From NCBI GenBank assembly GCA_946811695.1, contig OX328131.1:14155289-14219288 (forward strand): a DNA stretch of 64,000 nt, read 5' to 3'. This DNA is from Gonocerus acuteangulatus (taxonomy: Eukaryota > Arthropoda > Insecta > Hemiptera > Coreidae). Below the pieces are notes generated by a model. The model searched no databases. It saw only the letters and a program-made list of their open reading frames with translations, and had not been told where the DNA came from. Both the position numbers and the translations under genes were made by a program. This document shows, one piece after another, positions 22,267-34,091 of this stretch (within the stretch, counting starts at the first letter, position 1; each line of letters begins with the position of its first letter).

Positions 22267-22477
22267 CTCTACAGCGGCTAACTACCTCCATCTACACTAA
22301 AAGTGTAAAAGTGTGTGGCGATATTTTATTGACCTTCCGCCTTATTCGCCAGTTATATATATTTGAGCTAAGGGTCATTTAATGAATAATCCACAAATAA
22401 GACATTGAATATTTCATCAATTGTAATAATTGTGTCTTGACGAGACAGACAACAAACCATCAGAAATTATATGGAAC

Positions 22478-22545
22478 AGATCCGTCAGGCTGGAGCTGCA
22501 TAACTAAGCCGAATCCTCAGAATTTGGTTAGTGTAGACTGTATTT
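22478..22545 (+). mobile_element. HINE family B 5' fragment
   Basis: tccgtcaggctggagctgca, then taactaagccgaatcctcag, is a decayed copy of the family B 5' end and subterminal motif. No 3' end follows. Confidence 0.45.
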
Positions 22546-22617
22546 CTGATTATCTTAAAATTGCCTATATAAATTTAAAAAAAATATACAAATTCATCTG
22601 CTGAATAACCAGTAGCA

Positions 22618-22800
22618 TTAACCCACCGTTGGTCGCACCGTGAGCATTTCCCTCACGGTTGCAGCCCTGATGAAGGCATGAATTTCGCCAACAATAAAAC
22701 CATTTTCACTTGTAGAAAGTGAATTATTAAGAAGTAATGACCGAACCCCGACAATCCATACCTTGGAAACAATTAATGTTTGTGCAGAATGCTGGTTTAT
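22618..22800 (+). mobile_element. Penelope-like 3'-end remnant
   Basis: ccctgatgaaggcatgaatt is a half hammerhead-like core; then caataaaaccattttcac and taatgaccgaaccccgacaa match the block after the motif at 37184-37290. The second half of the core is lost. Confidence 0.4.
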
Positions 22801-22827
22801 TCCGCAGTATGTTAGGTACGTTAACAC

Positions 22828-23397
22828 CTTAAAGGAATGAAGTTGCCCTAAAAACGGAACACTTACATATGAAATAATAAATAAATTACGTAAAAGGAAA
22901 GAGAAAAGAAAAAGGACAGCTCTTGATTTTCTTTCTGTATTACAAATTAAATTGTAAAATTAATTACGCCCTGAAGTTTGTGTGTTTTGGACGTAAAGAG
23001 AATGGAATTAAGCCCGAGTGTTTGATAAAGCCCAACCGGAATATTCAAGTGCAATACTAAATTTAAGTCCTTGTTTATTAAAATGAGAAGTGCTATTTCT
23101 ATTTTAGGGCACCGGACGGTGATGGGGGAAGGTTTTAGCTACTCCACGGAGTGTATCATTTCAAATTCCTTCTGCTTCACAATCCCTTTCATTTTAGGCC
23201 TTCAATTAAACACAATAATTACATAATATATTATATTTCATATTCCCAGACGGATTCCACGATCCTCTTCCATCAGTACTTCGTTGGCTTTGTATTTTAG
23301 AACTAATGAATGTAGCTGTTGAGAATGGACTCAAAAAACAAGTTTTGAAATGTGATTTAAAATCTTCAAGGATCCTTTCTCCTGGACAGGACATATC
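22828..23397. other. No recognised feature
   Basis: AT-rich intronic DNA; I see no coding, RNA or repeat signal. Confidence 0.35.
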
Positions 23398-23639
23398 GCA
23401 CTAGTATTTCTAAAGTGACACACCTCAAAATAAAACTCAACTGAAAATATGTCACTTTTGCCTATGTAGGGGGAATAGCATAGAAAGAGAGAGTGACACA
23501 TGTGCCCTCGGATCTACAACCACTGAAGCTAGGTACATAATGTTTTGATGGTTGATAAAGAGATAAATACTTATGTCTTTCACAGCCATAACTGAAAGAA
23601 ACCGATTTTTGAGTGGTGTCACTTTAGAAATACTAGTGC
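23398..23639. mobile_element. MITE, copy 2 of the 18268-18670 family
   Basis: Terminal inverted repeats gcactagtatttctaaagtg and its complement at the right end. The internal words aaaataaaactcaactgaaa and agctaggtacataatgtttt are shared with copy 1. Confidence 0.75.
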
Positions 23640-24062
23640 AATATATCGTTCTAGAAGTTATTTAGAAAAAAAAAAACGTGTTTTTTGTTGGAAAGCCACA
23701 GTTTGTACGCATTATTTTCTAACCTTACGTTACTTTTTTGGAATTAGCATTAACATCTCTTTAAGTTTAATGCACTTTCAATGTTTACAATGTTTTTTTT
23801 TCAAATCAAACTGTTTAAAAATTTGATATAAATAAAAAAGTCTAGTTAGCGACAAACATTCGCGAATCACTACTCCTAAAAAAACTGCCGAATCTCACAA
23901 AAGTTGTAAAAGGTAATTAACTTTCTAATGTTATACTCAGAACTGAGTATTATTATGGGGAGTGTTCCCCACAGTTTTCTTGGATAAATGCTTTCGGGGG
24001 CTATTGCCAACCGAAAGAATTCTTGTTTTTATTTTATTTTTTTTCTTTGTTTTTATGTATAA
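23640..24062. other. Unassigned intronic DNA
   Basis: No assignable signal; a homopurine A run at 23669 and a small ggggagtgttccccac hairpin near 23957. Confidence 0.3.
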
Positions 24063-24674
24063 CTAGCTGATAAGTAGTTATTTTATTGCCTTAAATGCTG
24101 CTACATAATTTTGTTCAGTTTATTATAGCACTGTTCCCGTCATAGATTATGTTAGTCATCAATTGATAAGTAATCAATGTATAATGTTTCTTGACACCGG
24201 GGCGATCCGGACTAGTGTCAACAAACATTTAACCTAGAGATAACCCGTTATCTATAGGTTATCAGTAACTGGAGTTTAAGGGTTCAGGATCGCCTAAGAT
24301 AGACCAGGACCACGTACATGGTAAACTCTATTACGGGGCAAAATAACAGTTTATTTATAGTAATTCAAGGTCTGCCATCATAGTTGAAATGATGCTAAAA
24401 TAGAAATAATATTATGACATAGATACAGTACGGTAACAGCTGACCTGTTATCGTCCTAGCAACGCATGCAGCCTAGGCTTGCCTGATCTAACCAACTAAG
24501 CATTCAAACCCCTCTCAATATACTTAAAAATTTTAATATCAAAAATCCTTTCTTAGCGAGTGTTTTCGTTCTAAGGAGAGAGGCCATGCCAAATTTCAAA
24601 ATTTTCTGTCAAGTGGTTTGGGCTGGGCGATGATAGGTCAGTGAGTGAGTGGTATTTGACCAATATATAGTAGA
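24063..24674 (-). mobile_element. Helitron-like element, family A, deleted copy
   Basis: On the minus strand it starts TCTACTATATATTGGTCAAA, flanked 5' by A, and ends CTAG at 24063 followed by T, as expected for Helitron insertion between A and T. The GC hairpin before CTAG is missing (only ctagctgataag remains). It interrupts the LINE fragment that starts at 24675. Confidence 0.55.
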
Positions 24675-25625
24675 TATCACGGGCGTTCGTATCGAGCAGT
24701 ACCGCTTGTTGGGCGTCTCTAATCAATTCCTCCGAGATTTTTAAGTAATTTGTAGCTGTAACAGTAGTCAATGTTGGGCAAAACTAAAAACTAAAACTAA
24801 AATTAAAACTAAATTCACTTTTTGGAATAAACTAAAACTAAACTAAAAATTGCAACCTAAAAAAACTAAAACTAAAATTTTACTAATTAATGGATTTTAA
24901 CTAAACTAAAACTAAAACTAAATCTTTGGGAATTGACTAAAAACTAAACTAAAAATTTAGTTTAGTTTAGTTTTACTAAAATAACATGAATTAATATAAA
25001 TCATATGTTATTTCGATAATTAAGTAAATTATTAAAACTAATTGAACTTGCTTAAGATTAATAAATTGTGGCTTTTTCTCGTAATTTGAAAACATATGTT
25101 CTTTGATAAACTAAATTAGTTAACTAAAAACTAAAACTAAACTTAAATTTAGGACTAAATTTAGGTCTCTTTTACTAAACTAAACTAATTGCATTACTAA
25201 AAACGGAGTCCATATGATTAATAATTATACAAATCTAAAACTAAACTAAAACTAAAACTAAAAATATAACATTAGTTTAGTTTTAGTTAGGGAAAACTAT
25301 CGTTAGTTTAGTTTACTAACGTTAGTTTTGCCCAACACTGACTGTGGTCTTCGGTATGAGTCCATTAGCCGATATAATAATAGCTGTTATCCTTGCGGAA
25401 TATAACTTATACAAATCTTTCACCTCTATGGCCAAGTCCTGGTATTTTCGTAGCTTCTCGGCATAATATTTCCGAATATTCTCATCATTCGGGACAGTGA
25501 TATGAATAATATCAGCTCTCTTATTCCCTTTATCAATGACAAGAATATCCGGTTTATTGTGATGGACAGTTCGGTCCGTCAACATCGCTTCGTCCCAATA
25601 CACATTAAAATGTACCTTTCTCTAA
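24675..25625 (-). pseudogene. Non-LTR retrotransposon C-terminal, restriction-like endonuclease-type fragment
   Basis: Minus-strand residues [20 protein letters not shown], then [20 protein letters not shown], then [20 protein letters not shown] and [12 protein letters not shown] are encoded at 25349-25625. The frame continues after an insertion as TTVTATNYLKISEELIRDAQ and QAVLLDTNARDIYY (24675-24765). The KPDI...DI..VP.D...EK..KY..LA.E spacing resembles the PD-(D/E)-K endonuclease-like domain at the C-terminus of some non-LTR elements, which nicks the target DNA. It is split by a hAT-type element (24769-25340) and cut off by a Helitron at 24674. The family assignment (R2/R4-like or other) is uncertain. 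Confidence 0.55.
24769..25340. mobile_element. hAT-type non-autonomous element made of ACTAAA words
   Basis: Inverted ends caatgttgggcaaaactaaa and its complement ending gcccaacactg. Imperfect 8-bp direct repeats acagtagt (24761-24768) and actgtggt (25341-25348) flank it; in the interrupted LINE frame both encode Thr-Thr-Val. The interior is mostly aaactaaaacta repeats. A relative lies at 48476-49048. Confidence 0.65.
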
Positions 25626-26439
25626 AAGTATTTGTGGAACGTAGCGATAATAAGGGACCTTCTTATCCAACAACCCGAATTTTTCTGCAAAAGCTTGGTG
25701 GTATATCTAGGCCACCAAGGACGTTGAAGATAATCAGATCCCACAAGGATCTTCTGACATATTCTTCTTCTACTTCTTATTATTATTACTATAACGTAAT
25801 AATAATTTGTGAAAACAAAATATATTTCATAAAAAATATTTCAATTTTCTTACTACCAGCAGAATATAGCGGATATTAAGTAAAATAGAGCCTCAGTGTG
25901 TTATTTTATACAAACCCGATTGCATTAAACTTATTTTGATATTATCGAGGAATGATTACAGCGAAAATAGGGGCCATTGTCACAAAAACCATCCATCCAT
26001 TATGGCCGTTAGTATAAAAGTTATTTAAAGGTAAAACCCTGTTAAAAGGATGGCCTATTCAGGCCGAATGAAGACTAATGATGAAGGCAACTCCGTGAAA
26101 ATAGAAGATGCAGCAATATGGCGGAGGTGCGGACAAAATCATATATGATGCAATTTATCTTGGTTTATCGCGCACGGATTGTGCCGAACTGTGGCCTATC
26201 CGTAGCCCATACATCATCGAGGACTATCGACCTACGTCCTGACAGGGTCTGACCCTTCCTGCTCAGCTAGCCCTGCCCTCTCCATGACTGATGTCCTTTC
26301 ATTATTTATCTCTTTAATAGCGCATTGTTCTAATACTCAGGTCCTTCTACTGCAAGAGTTGAAAAAATAAAAAGAGTACTAACAATTATCAAATATTGTC
26401 AAATGGTCACTTCCACCCAACGTAACCGTCTGGCAGGAG
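25626..26439. other. Unassigned; possible further LINE fragment
   Basis: No clear gene. 25640-25760 contains GC-richer sequence upstream of the LINE fragment on the same strand but with stops; no domain could be placed. Short hexamer-scale repeats appear near 26400 before the minisatellite. Confidence 0.3.
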
Positions 26440-29085
26440 GACAGATCATAATAGGAGATTATTAGGACAGATAATCCAACTATACTATTGGTCTGCCGAG
26501 CGCAGAAACAGACAGATAGTCTCTGCCAACTATAATACTGGTCTACAAACAGCAAAAATAGTCAGATAATCTCTGCCGACTATCCTAATTGTCCTGCAGG
26601 AGCAAAGATAGCCGGATAATTTCTGGCAAATATCCTAATCGTGTAGTAGGAGCAAAGATAACCGGATGATCTCTGCCGACTAGCCTAACTGTCTGGCAGG
26701 AGCAAAGATAGCTGGGTAATTTCTGCCAAATATCCTAATCGTCTGTCAGGAGCAAAGATAACCGGATAATCTCTGTTGACTATCCTAGTCGTCTAGTAGG
26801 AGCAAAGATAACCGGATAATTTCTGCCGACTATCCTAATCGTCTTCCACGAGCAGAGATGGACAAATGATCTTTGCCGACTATCCTAATCGTCTGTCAGG
26901 AGCAAAGATAGCCGGATAATCCCTGCTGACTACCCCAATTGTCTGCCAAGAAAAGAGATATGCAGATAATCTCTTCCAACTATCTTAATCGTCTACCAAA
27001 AGAAGCGATAGGCAGATAATCTCTTCCAACTATCCTAATAGTCTGCCAAGAAAAGAGATATGCAGATAATCTCTTCCAATTATCTTAATCGTCTACCAAA
27101 AGAAGCGATAGGCAGATAATCTCTTCCAACTATCCTAATAGTCTGCCAAGAAAAGAGATATGCAGATAATCTCTTCCAACTATCTTAATCGTCTACCAAA
27201 AGAAGCGATAGGCAGATAATCTCTTCCAACTATCCTAATAGTCTGCCAAGAAAAGCGATAGGCAGATAATCTCTTCCAACTATCCTAATAGTCTGCCAAG
27301 AAAAGAGATATGCAGATAATCTCTTCCAACTATCTTAATCGTCTACCAAAAGAAGAGATAGGCAGATGATCTCTTCCAACTATCCTAATAGTCTGCCAAG
27401 AAAAGAGATATGCAGATAATCTCTTCCAACTATCTTAATCGTCTACCAAAAGAAGAGATAGGCAGATGATCTCTTCCAACTATCCTAATAGTCTGCCAAG
27501 AAAAGAGATATGCAGATAATCTCTTCCAACTATCTTAGTCGTCTACCAAAAGAAGAGATAGGCAGATAATCTCTTCCAACTATCCTAATAGTCTGCCAAG
27601 AAAAGAGATATGTAGATAATCTCTTCCAACTATCTTAATCGTCTACCAAAAGAAGCGATAGGCAGATAATCTCTTCCAACTATCCTAATAGTCTGCCAAG
27701 AAAAGAGATATGCAGATAATCTCTTCCAACTATCTTAATCGTCTACCAAAAGAAGAGATAGGCAGATGATCTCTTCCAACTATCCTAATAGTCTGCCAAG
27801 AAAAGAGATATGTAGATAATCTCTTCCAACTATCTTAATCGTTTACCAAAAGAAGCGATAGGCAGATAACCTCTTCCAACTATCCTAATAGTCTGCCAAG
27901 AAAAGAGATATGCAGATAATCTCTTGCAATTATCTTAATCGTCTACCAAAAGAAGCGATAGGCAGATAATCTCTTCCAACTATCCTAATAGTCTGCCAAG
28001 AAAAGAGATATGCAGATAATCTCTTCCAACTATCTTAATCGTCTACCAAAAGAAGCGATAGGCAGATAATCTCTTCCAACTATCCTAATAGTCTGCCAAG
28101 AAAAGCGATAGGCAGATAATCTCTTCCAACTATCCTAATAGTCTGCCAAGAAAAGAGATATGCAGATAATCTCTTCCAACTATCTTAATCGTCTACCAAA
28201 AGAAGAGATAGGCAGATGATCTCTTCCAACTATCCTAATAGTCTGCCAAGAAAAGAGATATGCAGATAATCTCTTCCAACTATCTTAATCGTCTACCAAA
28301 AGAAGAGATAGGCAGATGATCTCTTCCAACTATCCTAATAGTCTGCCAAGAAAAGAGATATGCAGATAATCTCTTCCAACTATCTTAATCGTCTACCAAA
28401 AGAAGAGATAGGCAGATAATCTCTTCCAACTATCCTAATAGTCTGCCAAGAAAAGAGATATGTAGATAATCTCTTCCAACTATCTTAATCGTCTACCAAA
28501 AGAAGCGATAGGCAGATAATCTCTTCCAACTATCCTAATAGTCTGCCAAGAAAAGAGATATGCAGATAATCTCTTCCAACTATCTTAATCGTCTACCAAA
28601 AGAAGAGATAGGCAGATGATCTCTTCCAACTATCCTAATAGTCTGCCAAGAAAAGAGATATGTAGATAATCTCTTCCAACTATCTTAATCGTTTACCAAA
28701 AGAAGCGATAGGCAGATAACCTCTTCCAACTATCCTAATAGTCTGCCAAGAAAAGAGATATGCAGATAATCTCTTCCAATTATCTTAATCGTCTACCTAA
28801 AGAAGCGATAGGCAGGTAATCTCTTCCAACTATCCTAATAGTCTGCCAAGAAAAGAGATATGCAGATAATCTCTTCCAAATATCTTAATCGTCTACCAAA
28901 AGAAGCGATAGGCAGATAATCTCTTCCAACTATCCTAATAGTCTGCCAAGAAAAGAGATATGCAGATAATCTCTTCCAACTATCTTAATCGTCTACCAAA
29001 AGAAGAGATAGGCAGATAATCTCTTCCAACTATCCTAATAGTCTGCCAAGAAAAGAGATAGGCAGATAATCTCTTCAAACTATTC
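26440..29085 (+). repeat. 50-bp minisatellite with 100-bp dimer structure
   Basis: About 53 units of 50 bp with core gcagataatctcttccaact. Units alternate between two types (gtctgccaagaaaagagata and gtctaccaaaagaagcgata), giving a 100-bp dimer. Units at the left edge (26440-26940) are diverged; the rest are nearly identical. Rare variants recur exactly 850 bp apart (gtttaccaaa at 27841 and 28691; the aaaagcgata dimer break near 27251 and 28101), indicating an 850-bp segmental duplication. No reading frame persists. Confidence 0.95.
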
Positions 29086-29339
29086 TAAAAGAAGAAATAA
29101 ATATACTTTCTCAAGAAAAATGAATGTTCTCTTATATAATACCAGTATGAAAGTTTAGTAATCGTACTAAGGCTTATGTTCGCCAGTAATATTAATTGTA
29201 CTAAGGCTTAAATGAGTTTATGTTCGCTACTAATATACAGGGTGAATAGCAAGATAATATCAATATTATTTAAGGGGTAAAACTAGACACAGAATGTGGT
29301 TCATCGCCACTAACCACACGTCTCCATCTCACTCTCGAG
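29086..29339. other. Unassigned DNA
   Basis: No recognised feature; a short direct repeat actaaggctta at 29168 and 29199. Confidence 0.3.
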
Positions 29340-30148
29340 ACATATGCACACTAAGTACTTTCCTCAGAATTGGGTAGGGTCGAGTGCATTCCTGAATAAT
29401 TTCCGTAAAATAACCTATATAGATAAATTAAATAAAAACATAAATTGTTATGCTCTTTTGCTTTTATGAGTAGCTGTTTCAATTATTAATTTTGTAATTA
29501 ATTTCCTTCCTGAGTTTTGTGTATGCGTGGTACTACACTACGTAATAAATACACAAGGTTTAACATATTCATCCATTGATCTAGATGAGTTTCGCGAACC
29601 TACGTTCGCTATGTAAACATAGCACAAAGTAACACCCCCCCCCCCCCCCTTTCAATTGACTGATTTAGTTCATTTTCACAAAAATTCTTTCTTATTAGAT
29701 AGCCAGGACGCACACAGAGTTTCGTAACAATACAACAGAAATTACGACCGGTATAAGGAAATTAGTAATTTTTGTCCGGAGTAAACCCTCCCTTCTAGTC
29801 AACCCATTTAGTTTATTTTTATAACAATTTTTTTTTCTTCGGTTGACCGCAACAAATACCGAGTTTTGTTGATATATAACAAAAATTACGGCTGGTATTG
29901 ACAAATAACTACTTTGGCTCCGGAGTAAACCCCCCCCCCCTCCGGATGTATCGATTTTTTTGATTAACGAACACGTTCAATCGTTTGAAGGGGGAATACA
30001 ACATATCAAGTTTCGTGGCGAAAAAACAAAAACTCTGGCCTGTATCGTGTTAACTGTATATAGTTATTTATGTGTGGACACATATCTAACTATATATATA
30101 TATATATAAATTTTAAGAAGAAAGTTTTTAAAAATTCCGAGACGAGTG

Positions 30149-30202
<54 letters not shown>

Positions 30203-30240
30203 TTATATACATATTATACGTTATAGGTTTATTGATAGAT
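29340..30240 (+). mobile_element. HINE-like element, family B, decayed copy
   Basis: 5' subterminal motif taagtactttcctcagaatt near 29355, then internal ggagtaaaccc/c-tract blocks near 29620, 29775 and 29920, then an (AT)n run. The 3' hairpin is absent. Confidence 0.5.
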
Positions 30241-30776
30241 GTTAAAAGCTGACCTGGCGAGTGCAGAACGATGTTTCTCAAACTCCACAGTCCTAATGGT
30301 TGAAATTTACATAATTCAATCCTGTTGAATCAAGGCTTGAGAGGTGGGGTTGAAAGGAGATATGGATTGACCAAGGCTGAATCTATGAATAGCAATAGGA
30401 AGGAAGAGCTTTAGACTCCCATGACCCTAATGTGCCTGGTCCTTAGCTCTATGGATGTCGGTAAAGGGTTAAGATAAACCAATATCCTGTGTTTGATCCG
30501 CTCAGTCGCTTTGGTATCCTTTGAACATCAGTCTTGGGGTTAGTCTTTAGTCGTCAAACAAAGCATTTCTTTAGGGCATCAGTGGATTCTTTGATGACAA
30601 GTCTATTTTAAAAAACTTTTCAGTGTTTCACTTACATATTTATTTTATAATTTATCACCTACGACCTCGTTTGAGGGTAGGGTAGGGGGTCCCAGACCGT
30701 CCCTAGAGTCGCTCAGCCTGAAGAATCTGAACCGCGAGGTCTACGCGTTGCAAAACAAGAACTGCGAGAACTCATT
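30241..30776. other. No recognised feature
   Basis: Moderately GC-richer intronic DNA without coding or repeat signal that I can name. Confidence 0.3.
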
Positions 30777-30867
30777 TTAGCGCGGTTCCTCTCTCCCACC
30801 ATAAGAAGGAAACCCGCTTATGAGGTTGACCTCATGACGCAATCCGGAATATAAAGGTGGTTCAATT
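30777..30867 (-). mobile_element. HINE family C 3' end fragment
   Basis: On the minus strand the sequence ends gggagagaggaaccgcgcta followed by aaaatg, the family C 3' hairpin. The rest is replaced by an (AT)n tract at 30868-30910. Confidence 0.5.
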
Positions 30868-30910
<43 letters not shown>

Positions 30911-30912
<2 letters not shown>

Positions 30913-31196
30913 TCTTTTTTTTATAAGGCCTTATAGGTCAAAAAATTGTTTCAACACTTATTTCACATCATTTTATTCATGTCGACTAGTTTCTGGCAAC
31001 TTGGCCTCTCATCACAGACATTTCTGAAAAAAAAAATTTTAAAAACCAAATATTACAATTTTGAAATCTGAACATATCTGATATTTATATGTATAGTTTA
31101 TATTTCAAATACTCTGTCTGTGATGATGAATAAAATGATGAAAAAGAAGTGTTGAAGCAATTTTTTGACCTATAAGACCTTATTAAGAGAAGAAGA
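30911..31196. mobile_element. Foldback/MITE
   Basis: Left ataaggccttataggtcaaa, then ttgtttcaacactt, is inverted at the right (aagtgttgaagcaatttttt, gacctataagaccttatt). The arms are about 100 bp with cttctttttt / agagaagaag outer ends. Confidence 0.65.
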
Positions 31197-31228
31197 AAAA
31201 TACATGTGGAAGAGGTCAAGTTCCGAGA

Positions 31229-31266
<38 letters not shown>

Positions 31267-31311
31267 GTATATTTATATATATATGTATATATATAAAAAT
31301 ATAGATGATCA

Positions 31312-32284
31312 CAGTACTCTCCCTAATCCGGCAAAGTCGGGACCGGGGTACAGTCGGATTAGAGAAAACGCCGGATTAGCGAATTCACTTAGAAGCGGCC
31401 TATTACGTCTTTGAAAAACCTTAATATATTTGAGGATACAATAATATTCACCATTTTTAATATTGCATTTTTAAGTAAAATTTAGGTACCAAATTATAAA
31501 TTAAAATTCAAAATATGTAAATCCTTGCTGTATCATTATTTACAAGTGCATATGCATGTGAAAGTTTCAAGGATTAAATATATGTTGATAGTTAAACTAA
31601 ATAAAACATATTTAATTACTGACTAAATCAACTATGTATGGAATCCATACTATGGATATATTGTTACAATATCAAACAGCAGAAATTACGACCGGTATGA
31701 GTATATTAGGAATTTGGGTCCGGAGTAAACCCCCCCTTCTAATGAACCGATTTAGTTTCTTTTTACAACACATATTTACCTGTAGATTACCACTACGAAT
31801 ACCGAGTTTCGTCGAAATATACCAAAAATCACGGCTGGTAGTGGCAAATTGGTATTGTGGGTCCGGAGTAAACCCCCCCCCCTTCTAATGAACCGATTTA
31901 GTTTATTTTTACAACACATATTTAACTGTAGATTACCACTACGAATACCGAGTTTCGTCGAAATATACCAAAAATCACGGCTGGCAGTGGCGAATTGGTA
32001 TTGTGGGTCCGGAGTAAACCCCCCCTTCTAATGAACCGATTTAGTTCATTTTTATATCTCACTTTTCTGCCTATATTACCACTACGAATACCAAGTTTCG
32101 TTGAAATATAACAAATATTACGGCTGCCATAGTCAAATTAGTGTTTCGGGTTCGGGGTAAACCCCCCCTTCCGGCGGACCGACTCTGGTGGTTAACGAAC
32201 TCGTTCAATCGTTTGCTAATTGAATGCTATATACCAAGTTTCGTGACGAAAAAACAAAAACTCTGGCCGCTATCGTGTTAACAG

Positions 32285-32339
<55 letters not shown>

Positions 32340-32787
32340 TATATATATATATGTATATATATATATTTATATAGATATATATAAATTTTAACGGGGGTCA
32401 TTTTCGGTGTCTACTAGGTAGGATCGATAAAGATTTGAAGACATTTTTCAAAAATTCCGTCATGAGTCCAACCTCAATAGCTACTTTCCTTCGGAGGAAA
32501 GTGCTAAAACCAGTTACATGGGAAATCAGGCGTTCCAGCCGCAAGTGCATTTGTATAATCATTTATTTTCTTAGTATAAACACAAGTTCCTGCCTATAAA
32601 ACGGAACTTATATGCCTCCTTCGACTTCCATTCAATGAAATACCACGAAACAAATGTTTGGCTAGCTAGGAAGGGAAGGTTTTCTAGGAACCCTCGAGCC
32701 TGTCTAGCTCTGACCAGTTCCGAGATCTCTTATTACTCTAGGAGACTGCCGGATTAGAGAGAACGCCGGATAAGGGAGAATCTACCG
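31312..32787. mobile_element. Tigger/pogo-like non-autonomous element interrupted by a HINE
   Basis: Left end cagtactctccctaatccgg, with cagtcggattagagaaaacg just inside; the right end has gccggattagagagaacgcc and gccggataagggagaatcta. The end design (CAGTA...C.CTAATCCGG with a second internal copy) parallels the Tigger termini at 58989. No transposase remains. A family B HINE occupies 31672-32507. Confidence 0.55.
31672..32507 (+). mobile_element. HINE/Helentron-like element, family B, 3' part
   Basis: Tandem 143-bp units with ggagtaaaccccccc at 31716, 31859, 32005 and 32148, an (AT)n run from 32287, and the 3' hairpin cctttcggaggaaag-type sequence ending gtgctaa at 32507. The 5' end with its subterminal motif is missing. 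Nested in the Tigger-like element. Confidence 0.6.
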
Positions 32788-32789
32788 TG

Positions 32790-32847
<58 letters not shown>

Positions 32848-32850
<3 letters not shown>

Positions 32851-34071
32851 ACTATATATTTGTCAAATACCACTCACTCATCTATCAACGCCCAGCCCAA
32901 ACCGCTCGACAGAAAATTTTGAAATTTTGCATGGACACTCCCTATATAACGTAGGCGCTCGCTAAGAAAGGATTTTTTGATATTCGTATTTTTAAGCATT
33001 TTTAGGGGGGTTTAAAGTTTGAGTTGGTTAGAGAAGGCAAGCCTAGGCAGCCTGCGTTGCTAGGAGGATAAAGAACAGCTGTTACCGTACAATATCTATT
33101 TCAAAGTATTATTTTTAATTGAGGTTAATTTCAACTATGATGGCAGTCCTTGAATCACTAGAAATAAACTGTTATTTTGTCCCTCCTAGAGTTTACGCCC
33201 CGGTGATGGCCCATCCGAGGTAATTGTATCCAGAACCACTTGACACAAAAATTTGAAATTTTGCACGGACAATCCTTTTAGAATGTAAACACTCGCTAAG
33301 AAAGTTTTTTTTTTATACATATTCAAATGTTTAAGTACATTTAGGGGGGTTTGAATTATTAAGAAGTTCCTCATCGGCTCAAAAATGGTTCGATTTTGAT
33401 AACATTTGCTACAAAAATCTTTCTCTCATTTAAAAGGTCAAGTTCATTAACCAGTTGAATCCGTTTACTGGAACGTGGTTTTAAGAGCGAAATTTGTGCG
33501 AAAGATTTCTTAACGTAGGAAAACGAATGAAACCATTTTTTAAGCGAGTTCGGTAGCCATTTACCAAAAAAATTGATAGAAATACTTCTCAAAACTAATT
33601 TTCTGTTTGGGTATTTAGAAACGAAGTATATGGAAAAAAATTGTATGAATGGTGATACAAAGTTTTCGGATCTCAGTATATTTTCTAAAATATCTCGAAA
33701 TCGGTTGGGAACTCGTAGTAAGTGGAAGGCGGCTATTCGAAAGTTTACTAAATTCTCTAGAATAAGATTCTGTTGTAATGGTCGGTGGGGCGATGTCAAT
33801 CGAAGAGATAACTGCTTAAATCTTCAAATTTGTTAGTTTTATGCTTTTCTACGTGTATTTGTCTCTGTTTACCTAAATTTTTAAGCGTTTTTTTTTTTCT
33901 CCAACGGAAACAAGCACGGTTACCTCCACATGGTGTTTCCAGGGTAATTTTAAAGTCCGTGCAATAATAAGCCGTACAAAATTATGTAGTAGCGTTAATT
34001 TTGGTCATATCTTATTTAACATAATATAAAAAATACTTATCGGCCGTGGTGAAGCACGGGTATTCAGCTAG
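32848..34071 (+). mobile_element. Helitron-like element, family A, most complete copy
   Basis: Starts TCTACTATATATTTGTCAAA (flanking A on the left) and ends ccgtggtgaagcacggg, then tattcagctag, followed by T. Terminal TC, a GC hairpin about 8 nt before CTAG, no target duplication and no TIR all fit a Helitron. About 1.2 kb, without RepHel coding, so it is non-autonomous. Interior reading frames are shadows. Confidence 0.65.
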
Positions 34072-34091
34072 TATATATATATATATACATA

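Larger units (their letters stand above)
21762..22358. mobile_element. Outer foldback element with hammerhead-like ends
   Basis: Arms tataactggcgaatacggcg at the left and its complement at the right. The arms contain complementary cacacacttttacactttta and, further in, a large inner palindrome (actagtggaaggttcc type) around 21900-22020. Each arm of that inner palindrome carries one ctgaagaggcacc...gcgaaac motif in opposite orientation. A second, unrelated palindrome (22083-22266) is inserted in the right arm. Confidence 0.75.

Noticed and set aside
26440..29085. Possible CRISPR array
   Set aside because: There are no variable spacers: the whole 50-bp unit repeats, no cas genes exist, and the context is eukaryotic.
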